From Asterias amurensis (Eukaryota > Echinodermata > Asteroidea > Forcipulatida > Asteriidae), in the NCBI RefSeq assembly GCF_032118995.1, contig NC_092649.1, positions 23,977,332 to 24,041,331 of the forward strand: a DNA stretch of 64,000 nucleotides, read 5' to 3'. Below, piece by piece: positions 9,901 to 16,455 of this stretch (its first letter is position 1; each line of letters starts with the position of its first letter). A model generated the notes under the pieces. It ran no database searches, had not been told where the DNA came from, and was given only the letters and a program-made list of their open reading frames with translations. The translations under genes and the position numbers were made by a program.

Positions 9901-10913
9901 AAGAACACTTTATCTTCAGACCCCTTTGGGGCAGGCTTTTGGGTTGGCTTTTGGGTTCTGAATGAAAGGAAACTCAATATCACTGACTCCATTACCAATG
10001 TAGTAGGTGTTTTGCAAATGATCTGAAACCTAATTTTACATTATGAGGAAAGAATTTGTATTATGTCAAAAGGCCTTTTATTCATTGCAATGTACTGGCA
10101 TGTGTAGGACTGTAGGAACGGCTGTTCAACCTGTGTTTAAAAACGAAAGGTTTGGAACACAGCTCTGACTCCTGTTCGTTCCTATACATGTGTGTTAATT
10201 TCAATGCCACATCTTTCCAATATCCAAAACACAGGGTAAGCTTGGTAAATCCGACGATGGTCCAGGGTAGGGGGTCGTCCATGAGTTTCAGGGTTATCCT
10301 ATTTCCTCAAACATGTGTTTATGTACCTTCTACTGTAAATGTTATGTGTTTTTATCTTCTCCATTTTTTGAGGTTTTGTTGAAAAAAAAAAAAAAAATAG
10401 GCTTAGAGTTGTTTGCTTATATAGTATATAGTTTTAACTTGTTTCTTGCAAACTGTATTTTGGCTTACTTTATACTTACATGTTTGCTATTGTTTTGTAT
10501 CTGTGAAGCGCCTTGAGGCCAACACATAATGCACGCTTTAAATATTTGATTATATTTTTATCATTATTACAGAATGGCGCCTGTTTGATGACAGTCATGT
10601 TTCCTTGATCTCCGACAAGAATGTCTGCGCCCAGTCTGCTTATTTACTGTTCTACCGGCTCCGTCAGCCATACATCCCATACGTACCATGCCCGCTGGAA
10701 GCAGACCCACCCATGGAGTGCAGTGGTGGGCCGGAGGTAGCCAATGCTGCCGGGGGGCACGGGGGCGAGCCAGACAAGGATGTAGAAGACAACGATGAGA
10801 AGGAGGATGAGGTAGTGGACAAGTCATCTCTAGATAATCGTGATGTACATGAAGGATGTGTTAAAGACTCTGTTGATGAAATCCCGTATACTAACATGGA
10901 AGATATTGACTAA
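850..10913 (+). CDS. USP19: USP19-like ubiquitin-specific protease, C-terminal 533 residues (gene starts left of window)
   Basis: Cysteine protease that removes ubiquitin; vertebrate USP19 acts in ER-associated degradation and protein quality control. Ten exons join in phase: 850-910, 2323-2435, 3397-3540, 4616-4908, 6202-6321, 7205-7305, 7780-7895, 8751-8903, 9239-9399 and 10573-10913. Visible in order are a MYND zinc finger (CSYC, CTKC, YCDRNC and H-W-P-T-H...C), the motif YARYSTNIFQPP, a long low-complexity insert, the finger motif YCPQC, LIIQLKRFSF, the His box GGHYTA and the WRLFDDS block. A MYND finger embedded in a USP domain is diagnostic of USP19. The catalytic Cys box and the CS domains must lie upstream of base 1. 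The C-terminus is acidic and ends in DID without the membrane anchor of the vertebrate ER isoform, so this model is a soluble form. Identity is secure; the first exon is the least certain. Confidence 0.95.
972..1470 (-). mobile_element. 3' end of a CR1/L2-type LINE (reverse transcriptase tail)
   Basis: On the minus strand a 121-residue open frame at 1420-1055 contains LHWLPVRERIKYKILLYVHK, KYLTENFI, RRLRSAS, APKLWNQLP and STSIFKRSLK. This is the well-known C-terminal segment that follows the reverse-transcriptase domain in CR1/L2/Rex-like LINEs. A short 3' untranslated part and a TTA-rich microsatellite tail follow at 972-990, as expected for the 3' end. The frame is open but the upstream RT core is missing, so this is a 5'-truncated dead copy in a USP19 intron. 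Confidence 0.82.
1629..2013. mobile_element. MITE family A copy (TTAA-flanked)
   Basis: About 385 bases with terminal inverted repeats; the 3' end shows the family terminus GACACTATTGGTAATT in inverse form. The interior includes a small palindrome around GAGACCTCAG...CTTGAGGTCTC. No coding capacity. It abuts the next copy. Confidence 0.85.
2010..2187. mobile_element. MITE family A copy, internally deleted
   Basis: Starts with TTAAAGGCAGTGGACACTAT and ends with the inverse repeat CCAGTGTCTTTAA. The central part of the element is missing. Its first TTAA coincides with the last TTAA of the preceding copy. Confidence 0.85.
2323..2435 (+). CDS. USP19: USP19 exon: first half of MYND zinc finger
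   Basis: The exon encodes a proline-rich lead-in and then CSYC, a spacer, CTKC and YRAGYC, the first zinc ligands of a MYND finger. It is bounded by a CCAG acceptor and a GTAAGT donor and ends two bases into an Arg codon that the next exon completes. Confidence 0.93.
2444..2590 (+). mobile_element. tRNA-derived SINE-like fragment
   Basis: Contains a B-box-like GGGTTCGAATCC preceded by a degenerate A-box region, but no cloverleaf closes. It sits just downstream of a USP19 donor. Confidence 0.55.
2640..2760 (-). repeat. Penelope-like-element-type repeat, copy 1
   Basis: On the minus strand the block has GAAACGTCGAGTTGAAACC and GGTTCTTTTCAGAACCACC, shared with copies at 5866-5995 and 20350-20462. 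See the hammerhead-like entry at 5876. Confidence 0.6.
2761..3356. mobile_element. MITE family B copy with a nested family C element
   Basis: Ends are TTAAAGGGAAGGTACACGTT and, inverted, ACGTGCACAGTGCCTTTAA. The interior resembles family A (ACACCAAGTGAGAA, GACCAATTGAGC). A family C element interrupts it at about 3080-3318. Confidence 0.85.
3080..3318. mobile_element. MITE family C (CTTAAGCAAAAAATT termini)
   Basis: About 240 bases with inverted ends built of GCTTAAGCAAAAAATT and AATTTTTTGCTTAAGC. A second copy lies at 22785-23037 with the same interior, so this is a genuine repeat family. Confidence 0.8.
3397..3540 (+). CDS. USP19: USP19 exon: second half of MYND finger and return to the USP fold
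   Basis: The exon reads RNCQKKHWPTHNLTC, which completes the MYND zinc ligands, then CPFVISLP and an alpha-helical segment ending EAYAR. It begins with the last base of an Arg codon and is followed by donor GTAATA. A miniature transposon ends about 40 bases upstream of the acceptor. Confidence 0.95.
3561..3814. mobile_element. MITE family E (GGTGCGTTCGTTTAGCTTCC termini)
   Basis: Terminal repeats GGTGCGTTCGTTTAGCTTCC and its inverse AAGCTAAACGAACGCACC flank a GC-richer interior. Other copies or fragments lie at 15880-16032, 9076-9143 and 62845-62880. Confidence 0.8.
3823..4030 (-). mobile_element. LINE 3' end fragment, second copy
   Basis: On the minus strand the peptide RPWNSLPENLREIHNISLF and QQLKTHLYTLAF matches the same post-RT LINE tail as at 1055-1420 but from a different element. 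A stop, a short 3' segment and an ATT-type tail follow towards 3823. Confidence 0.7.
4030..4265 (+). mobile_element. SINE-like element (shared with 49740-50110)
   Basis: Contains CATCCTTCAGATGAGACATA, AAAGCCGTAGATCC and CATGTAAAAGAACCCAGT, nearly identical in order and spacing to the block at 49828-49895. The start resembles a degenerate tRNA head (GGATAAGACCTCTGGA). Confidence 0.6.
4345..4590. mobile_element. MITE family A remnant abutting a USP19 acceptor
   Basis: Starts with a family A-like end (ACACTATTGGTAATTACC) and breaks off after GACAAGGGTGTTTCTTC. The right terminal repeat is absent. The USP19 acceptor at 4615 follows within about 26 bases. Confidence 0.75.
4616..4908 (+). CDS. USP19: USP19 exon: low-complexity insert in the catalytic domain
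   Basis: After YSTNIFQPP, which matches the conserved USP19 stretch following the MYND finger, the exon encodes about 85 residues rich in Ser, Pro, Glu, Asp and Gly with no predicted fold. In vertebrate USP19 this position is also a variable disordered insert. A MITE remnant ends about 26 bases before the acceptor and seems to supply its pyrimidine tract. Confidence 0.9.
5190..5290 (-). repeat. Two tandem tRNA-B-box-like fragments
   Basis: On the minus strand, GGGTTTGAATCCCACCC and GGGTTCAAATCCCTCCC occur about 50 bases apart, like two SINE heads in tandem. Neither forms a complete tRNA. Confidence 0.45.
5319..5710. mobile_element. MITE family A copy
   Basis: Full-length copy from TTAAAGACACTGGACACTAT to CAGTGTCTTTAA in a USP19 intron. 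Confidence 0.85.
5775..6137. mobile_element. MITE family H-prime with nested Penelope-like fragment
   Basis: Inverted ends GTTTCACAAAGAGTTAAGAC and TCCTAACTCTTTGTGAAA. A related copy without the insert lies at 55139-55313. The block at 5866-5995 is a nested Penelope-like repeat. Confidence 0.7.
5876..5910 (+). ncRNA. Hammerhead-ribozyme-like core in a Penelope-like repeat
   Basis: CTCAAGA is followed by a stem (GATCAG at 5887-5892 pairing with CTGATC at 5899-5904) and then GAAAC, which is the order of the hammerhead core CUGAUGA, stem II, GAAA. Hammerhead motifs are known in Penelope-like elements. The first core segment deviates at two positions, so self-cleavage is doubtful here. Confidence 0.4.
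6202..6321 (+). CDS. USP19: USP19 exon: end of insert
   Basis: Encodes PPFFIKPVHMSGHGSIGHNG and ERLSDRG, equivalent to the 'PQFFIYKID' and 'LEDKGD' region of vertebrate USP19. The acceptor TTTTCAG and donor GTAAGT are strong. A long open frame runs past the donor into the intron but loses all similarity there. Confidence 0.92.
7205..7305 (+). CDS. USP19: USP19 exon: DTPI...FLSMDWRND block
   Basis: The exon reads GDTPINIKHYDFLSMDWRND followed by NHVLVESKSL, the USP19 segment corresponding to LVWRNNERLQEFVLVASK in vertebrates. Phases are two bases at the start and zero at the end. Confidence 0.93.
7533..7558. repeat. Poly-C tract
   Basis: Uninterrupted run of about 24 C followed by GGG. Similar C or G runs occur at 14791, 20731, 21596, 29504, 39026 and 52760. 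All are outside exons; their lengths are likely to be imprecise in an assembly. Confidence 0.8.
7780..7895 (+). CDS. USP19: USP19 exon: LDHCLNLFTEPERLAPDEAW
   Basis: An acidic lead-in is followed by the highly conserved USP block CLNLFTEPERL and APDEAW. A 27-base poly-C tract lies in the preceding intron. It ends two bases into the Trp codon completed by the next exon. Confidence 0.96.
7896..8750. other. USP19 intron with no recognisable feature
   Basis: AT-rich, only short simple sequence (for example TTATTATTATTATCATT near 8610). No exon, repeat family member or inverted repeat was recognised. Confidence 0.6.
8751..8903 (+). CDS. USP19: USP19 exon: zinc-ribbon finger and LKRFSF block
   Basis: The exon contains YCPQCKEHREATKQ, which is half of the USP 'fingers' zinc ribbon, then LWRLPSSLIIQLKRFSFK and IWRDKIDK. 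These are among the best conserved USP motifs and leave no doubt about the family. Confidence 0.97.
9239..9399 (+). CDS. USP19: USP19 exon: catalytic His box
   Basis: Encodes YDLYGVINHHGGILGGHYTA, the USP histidine box; the His of GGHYTA is the general base of the catalytic triad. Flanked by acceptor TCTCAG and donor GTATGT. Confidence 0.97.
9458..9802. mobile_element. MITE family A copy, inverted orientation
   Basis: Same termini as the other copies (AAGACAGTGGACAC and GTGTCCACTGCCTTTAA), with the interior reading in reverse relative to 1629-2013. The rest of this intron (9803-10572) has no recognised feature. Confidence 0.85.
10573..10913 (+). CDS. USP19: USP19 terminal exon, WRLFDDS block and acidic tail
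   Basis: The exon opens with EWRLFDDSHV, giving the third triad residue region, and YLLFYRLR, the final strand of the USP fold. About 80 Asp/Glu-rich residues follow, ending at TAA. No hydrophobic segment is present. Confidence 0.96.
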
Positions 10914-10962
10914 GAAAAACATGGGTATGGAGTCAGCGTTCTCCCTTAAAAGCACTGCGGCC

Positions 10963-11128
10963 GATTTCACAAAACTCTCGGATTAATCCTAACTCGAGTT
11001 AGGACGAGTAACCCGTCCTAACCTAGGATGGGTTCAAAGCGTCCAACCCCTTTGAATACGGAACTCAACTACTCCTAAGTCCTAAGATTAATCCTAAGTT
11101 AGGAAGAGTTTGGTGAAATCGACGGCTG
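10963..11128. mobile_element. MITE family H copy
   Basis: Inverted ends GCCGATTTCACAAAACTCT and AGAGTTTGGTGAAATCGACG, with inner repeats of GGATTAATCCTAA type. A second copy at 47455-47624 shares the whole layout. Confidence 0.8.
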
Positions 11129-11187
11129 GACAGGTTATTGTCAAAGACCAGTATTCTCAATTGGTGTATCCCAACATATGCAGGTGT

Positions 11188-11400
11188 TCCTGGCTGTGCC
11201 TGCTGTATGCGCCGTAGCACCTTGTAAACCGTAGCGCCTTGTCCGCCGAGCGTCTTATCCGCAGGAAAATACGGTACATGGTGTGCTAAGGATTAGGTCT
11301 CCTAATTTCAAGAAATCTTTGTCCCACTCACCTTGCAGTACAAATAATTGGCGCTTTATAGCCTTTAGAAAAGGCGTATTATAAATACTTTGATTATTAT
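11188..11400 (+). mobile_element. SINE-like element, 3' half
   Basis: Shares TTCCTGGCTGTG...GCTGT and CACCTTGTAAACC with 49930-49975, and ends in a short-repeat tail (GATTATTATTTT). Confidence 0.55.
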
Positions 11401-11607
11401 TTTAATTTTTTTGTTTGTCAGGAATTTTTTTAAGGCTATTTCACTATTGAGTTATTACCACGAGGGAAACAGGGTAACTTCTAAATAGGTTGGGGTTAAC
11501 CAAAAGAAAAATTTACTAGCTGCATCCCATTTAGGTGCTCTCTTTGCTGCTGCTTCCCAGGTTGTATCGTAAATTTTGACAAAAAAGGGAAACTGCAGAC
11601 ATTGGCA

Positions 11608-11690
11608 CTAGATAGCTCAGTTGGAAGTCCCCCGGCACATCAATCCAGAGGTCATTGGTTCAAATCCTGCTCTGGTTAAAATTTCTTTTA
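11608..11690 (+). repeat. tRNA-like SINE head
   Basis: A-box-like TAGCTCAGTTGGAAG and B-box-like GGTTCAAATCCTGC are about 35 bases apart, as in a tRNA, and an A/T-rich run follows. The acceptor stem does not pair, so it is a SINE head rather than a tRNA gene. Confidence 0.55.
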
Positions 11691-11724
11691 ATCCCAAAAA
11701 ATGTTCTTGATCGATAATTTATTC

Positions 11725-12098
11725 TTAAAGCCATTATACACTTTCGGTAAACAGTATTGTCCAAGTCCCACACTTCGTGTATCACAACTTATATATAAAA
11801 TAACAATCCTGTGGAAATTTAGGCTCAATCGGACATCGGAGTCGGGAGAAAATAACGGGAAAACCTACTCCTGTTTTCGCGCGTTTCGCCGTGTCATGAC
11901 ATGTGTTTATAACAAATCCGTAATTCTCGTTAACGAGAATTTATATTGTTTTACCGTTTTCTCAAAAAGTAAAGCATTTCATGGACTAATATTTCAAGAG
12001 AAGTCTTTCACCATTACCTTCTGTAAACCCTGTAAATTATTTGTAAATCTGTGAACTTTTTTTTTTTTTTCTGTACCGAAAGGGTCCAATGGCTTTAA
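11725..12098. mobile_element. MITE family F copy
   Basis: Ends CACTTTCGGTAAACAGTATT and, inverted, ACCGAAAGGGTCCAATGG, inside TTAA. The interior (ATAAAATAACAATCCTGTGG, CAATCGGACATCGGAGTC) is a diverged version of family A read backwards. Other copies: 25204-25577, 27975-28322, 35666-36002. Confidence 0.82.
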
Positions 12099-12278
12099 TA
12101 GAATCAAATTGCTGATAGATTATAAAAAAGCTTTTTAAATGTATTGTGACTTAAAGGGAGGGTATACCTTAGGTAAATACTCCAAAATGAATGACCGTAA
12201 AACTTTACTTGGTAGAAACATGGAGGATGGAAATCAATGTTAGGAAGCATTGCAGCTGTTAATAATGTATTTAACATT

Positions 12279-12663
12279 TTAAAGACAGTGGACACTATTG
12301 GTAATTACTCAAAATAATTATCATCATAAAACCTTTCTTGATTACGTGTAATGGGGAAAGGTTGATAGTATAAAACATTGTGAGAAACGGCTCCCTCTGA
12401 AGTGACGTAGTTTTTGAGAAAGAAGTAATTTTCCACAAATCTGATTCGAGACGTCAAGTTTAGAATTTGAGGTCTCGAAATCAAGCATCAGAAAGCACAC
12501 AACTTCGTGTGACAAGGTTGTTTTTTCTTTCATTATTATCTCGCAACTTTGACGACCAATTGAGCTAAGATTTTCATCGGTTTGTTATTTTATGCATATG
12601 TTGAGAAACACCAAGTGAGAAGACTGATATTTGACAATAACCAATAGTGTCCACTGTCTTTAA
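12279..12663. mobile_element. MITE family A copy
   Basis: Full-length, TTAAAGACAGTGGACACTAT to GTCCACTGTCTTTAA. Confidence 0.85.
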
Positions 12664-13146
12664 GAAACAATTCTCTTCAATAGAATGTTGTTTTAGAGAG
12701 AGGGATTCTAAAATATTTCAATCTGAGAAACATTACTACGTATCTCAGATTGTGTTGTCCAATTATGGATAATTCTCCCAGCTTGGGAATAGCGCCCCAA
12801 ATTTTCAGCGATATCTAAAAATGCTTCTGCGACTTTTTGTCTGATTAGTATTATTGTATAGGCCTATTTCTACATTGATATTATATGGTTAAAATCAATC
12901 GAACATTTGCAACGACCAAAGGTGCTTGTGTGTACTTAACCTTTAAACAAAGCCAATCCAGCTTAGCCAAACAAATGAACACTTAAATCACTGGCAACAG
13001 GTTCCCTAAAATTAGAAAACAATCTCTGGATTCCCTTTTCATATTTTGATGAAGTATTATCAGTCATAGTGAGTTTCACGCCCTCGTGGTTCAATTAAGG
13101 AGAGTAATTGAAGTTGGGTAGAGATGAACTTGAACTCTGTAATTGT

Positions 13147-13772
13147 TCATTCATAAATAACTTAGACAGTTTCGCTATTCCTATTGGTGGAGAGCGCGTC
13201 ACGTGGGGGTGTTTAAACCGTTGATAACGACCAGTGTTTATAACCGACTGTGAGCGGAGGCTCCGCGCTAGTCTTGGTGCAAGACGTTTCTTGTTACGGG
13301 TGATGCAGGCGATGTCGGTGAGTTGGCCGCGCTGTGTGTGAAAGGAAAACCAGCGAATTTGCACCAAGACTATACGCGCATGCGCACGAACGGAACCGGA
13401 AAACACACGCGTACGGACGTGGTACATGTGCATGTAACATGTACTACTGAACGGAACATACCATGGAGGTGGAGACATACAGAGTTCAAGCACTCGGAAA
13501 CGGATAAGTTTTACAGAGTTTCTTACTTTATTGAACAATTAAAAATTTTGCATTTATTTTACCTTTTGACCAAAAAGTGTTGACGTTTTTTGACTGAAAA
13601 GGTATTATGAATGGGAATCAAAGTGTGTTGAATCGGTTTTCAACTAGTTTAAACCCGCCGTGGCCTGGTTCTAATTTACCTCGACTTCGTCTCGGTAAAA
13701 TTATCAAGAACCAGGCCTCGTTGGGATTAAACCACTAGTTGAAAACCTCTTCAGCACACATTGATTCTCTTT
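13147..13772. mobile_element. Family G element with promoter-like motifs and a long hairpin, copy 1
   Basis: About 625 bases. The left part has CCTATTGGTGG (inverse CCAAT), CACGTG at 13200-13205, GCGCATGCGC at 13376-13385 and ACCGGAAAAC. The right part (about 13620-13770) is a near-perfect palindrome whose arms include CAACTAGT, TTTAAACCCG and GGCCTGGTTCT. Copies: 22076-22648 and, inverted, 59394-59935. Confidence 0.8.
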
Positions 13773-13779
13773 TTCAATT

Positions 13780-15879
13780 GATTTATTTTCCACTAAAACA
13801 ATTTAACAAGAATATACGTCTCCTTTGTTGAACACAATGTCACTATAGCAATTTCAATTTTTTTAATTCAATAAATAATTTCATGTACCCGATTAAATAA
13901 GGATACTGAATCTACATAATTTACACAAAGTTATACAACGTAGATTACCATGATTGCTGTAAACATATAAGAAGATATGCGGTTGTTGGTTGTTGCTGGT
14001 TTTTTTTTAATAGGCCTAGTGTCTACTCTATGGAATTAAACCGCCCTTACCTACAAATGATAGGCATACTAACAACCAAACGTTTCAAAAAAAAACAAAC
14101 GACTAATTTGCCTTTAATTATAATATTAATTCTTTAAATTAATTTTCCCATTTATCCCTCTATTGACGAAAATTCATCCTTGGTGTTTCCTCTCGACTGT
14201 TCTCGATTTTTTTGTGGTAATCACAGACCCCTAATCATGGATGTAGAACTAGCCTATATGTACATGCCCTAATCAACCTTGCATTACTGCCGGATTCCCT
14301 CTCGCATTGACCGGACCGGAGAAGTATCTTCCGGCCGATAATTCGAGGTGTACCACGGCACGCTTCCTGTCACAACAACATGCTCCTTACCGGTCAAATT
14401 TTGAACTTGGCAAAGATCCCACGTTTTTCAATCAGAAATATTTTGGCAGTTTTCCAAATGCCTCTTTGAAAGTGAGTTTTGAAAAGAAGTGGAGAGTGAA
14501 CTGCCTTATTTGTTTATTCTTCTAAAGCGACTTCAAGGACGAAACATTGAAGTGTTTTTTTTTATAGCCATACAATTCTCTGAAGAATAAACTCTACCTG
14601 ACAAGTAGACACACACTTCGTGTTACCGCATTAAAAGAAAAACATGCATATTTGATACCTCTGCAATGCTTCAAATCCCATAAGACTGTTTATTTAGTTG
14701 CTCATTTAGGAACTCTGAAATTTAAAAACGAGAACAAAAATGATGAACATCCAAGATTATAAGATTGTTATTTTTTATTTATTTTTTTTTTGGGGGGGGG
14801 GGCTTTAAACGCACAGTGAACGGATTAAAAATAATTATAATAAATATTTTTCAAATTGATTTATTGATAATATCTATATAGGATAACCCTGGACACATTT
14901 TTTAAATTGATAAAGTGGTACTTATAGGCCAAGTGGCTTGGAGGTCTTATTTAATGAATTGTTTTGTCACTGAACACGAGTGAGTGATTTTACCGTCTCG
15001 AGTTTCCAATTCCTACAGATTCCTGTTATACAGTTGTTAAACTTTGAACTTAAAGGGGAGGTATACATTTGGTAAAGAATGTAAATTTAAAAAAACATTA
15101 TTAGAGGTAGGCCCACAATCTGTATTTTTATTCAGTCTTTGGACTGCGACAAACATGTTTTTTTTTTTTTTTAATTTTTTTTTTTACAATAAACCAGTAA
15201 TAATAATAACATCATCTTTCGGTAGTTTAAAGCATTTTGAGAATCATTTCACTTCGAAGTTATATGGTTACGGAACAAGATGTAAGTATTTCTCCCCAAA
15301 TTTGAGTTTGAGAGACACTGTTAGAAAATAAGTCGCGAACATAATTAAGGTCTCGGGATACGAAAATTATTTAAGCACGTAAAACGAATTTTCGTAACAT
15401 TGTTTTACTCATTTCTCAAAAAACTACACCACCTCAGCAAGTATGTATTTTAAGGGAAGCCTTCTAAATACCATTATCTTCAAACGGTGTAAGTTTAATG
15501 TAATGTGTGGAAATTCTGTTTTGTGTTAACAAATCCAATATCCTTTAAACGTTTGCTAAGCTTTACTTAAAGATTGAGCGAGACTGCGCGAGGTTGGAGT
15601 AATTTAGTCGATTTTGAACGTTCAATGATTCTGCTATCGAAAATGCTGTTACATTGAGTGAACAAGTTTGGATTGGAGACGCCAAACCATTCTTCAAAGC
15701 ATGCTCAAAGATTGAGGATGCTAGAATGTACATAATGTAAGGTGTAATTTTGGAATTATCTTGTGAATAAATTAAACAGGTTTACGTACGGGTGCAATCT
15801 CAATTTTGTTCTACAAGTTTGGTCGATTAGGCATGTGGCAGGGCATAGTTTGAATTTGATGTATTTGGAAAACCTATAG
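13780..15879. other. Intergenic, mostly featureless
   Basis: AT-rich. It contains a repeat fragment at 14583-14690 (CTACCTGACAAGTAGACACA, shared with 32625 and 59302), a poly-G run at 14791-14802, and a diverged TTAA-MITE-like block at about 15050-15490. No gene seen. Confidence 0.5.
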
Positions 15880-16032
15880 GGTGCGTTCGTTTAGCTTCCC
15901 TGGGTCGACCCCGGTGTGTGGTGGGTTTTTTTTTCAGGACGAACGTGTGTTCAAAAATAACTCACGTTCGTCCTGGTAAAAAAAAAAACGCCACACACCG
16001 GGGTCGACCCAGGGAAGCTAAACGAACGCACC
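15880..16032. mobile_element. MITE family E copy, near-perfect hairpin
   Basis: GGTGCGTTCGTTTAGCTTCC at the left is repeated inverted at the right, and the arms pair almost end to end around CTCACGTTCGTCCTGG. It lies about 170 bases upstream of the 5' end of the coiled-coil gene. Confidence 0.85.
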
Positions 16033-16202
16033 TATTATAAATTCCTCCATGTTGTTTTTGCACACAGTATGAACTCGGTGCTTAGTTTTCCCCGCGCGTC
16101 ATGCATGCTGTGTAGGTGCGCGCTTTGTTATGTACCACGTGGTCTTCCGAGTTCTATGTGCGCCTGTTTAGACATTTTGTAGTGCGTGCGTGAAGGAAAA
16201 AC

Positions 16203-16262
16203 ATGGAAAACATAAGAGCGAAACTTGTAAAATACGAAAGACTTTTTCTCTCTAAAAGATAA
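16203..16262 (+). CDS. Upstream ORF of the coiled-coil gene (20 codons)
   Basis: ATG at 16203 opens a 19-residue frame ending at TAA, 40 bases before the main ATG and out of frame with it. It begins MENIRAKLVK. Whether it is in the transcript depends on the start site, which is not visible. Confidence 0.3.
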   Translation: MENIRAKLVKYERLFLSKR

Positions 16263-16302
16263 AGCAAGTTGTTATTGTGATATTACGCTGCAAAAGTTAA
16301 TA

Positions 16303-16455
16303 ATGTGCGAAGAAGGCGATGATTTGCAACCGCTTGGCCCTGGGGAAGGTCCGGGTGGCTCACGTCGATCCGTCTCAACGAATACAGTCGACAATGGAGG
16401 TGAAGATACTGAGGCGTTGAAGGAGAAGGTGGACTACTTGCAGCTCAAGTTAGAG
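16303..16455 (+). CDS. Coiled-coil gene exon 1
   Basis: 51 codons from the start ATG, ending in a helix (KVDYLQLKLE) directly at donor GTAAAC. The upstream 200 bases are CpG-containing (GCGCGTCATGC, GGTGCGCGC), consistent with a promoter. Confidence 0.75.

Noticed and set aside
11608..11690. tRNA gene
   Set aside because: A- and B-box-like motifs exist but the acceptor and anticodon stems do not pair; better read as a SINE head. The same holds for 2444-2520 and 5190-5290.
13095..13538. 147-residue minus-strand open frame (partly repeated at 22144-22353)
   Set aside because: It lies in the family G repeat; the two copies do not conserve the frame outside the shared DNA and there is no coding signature.
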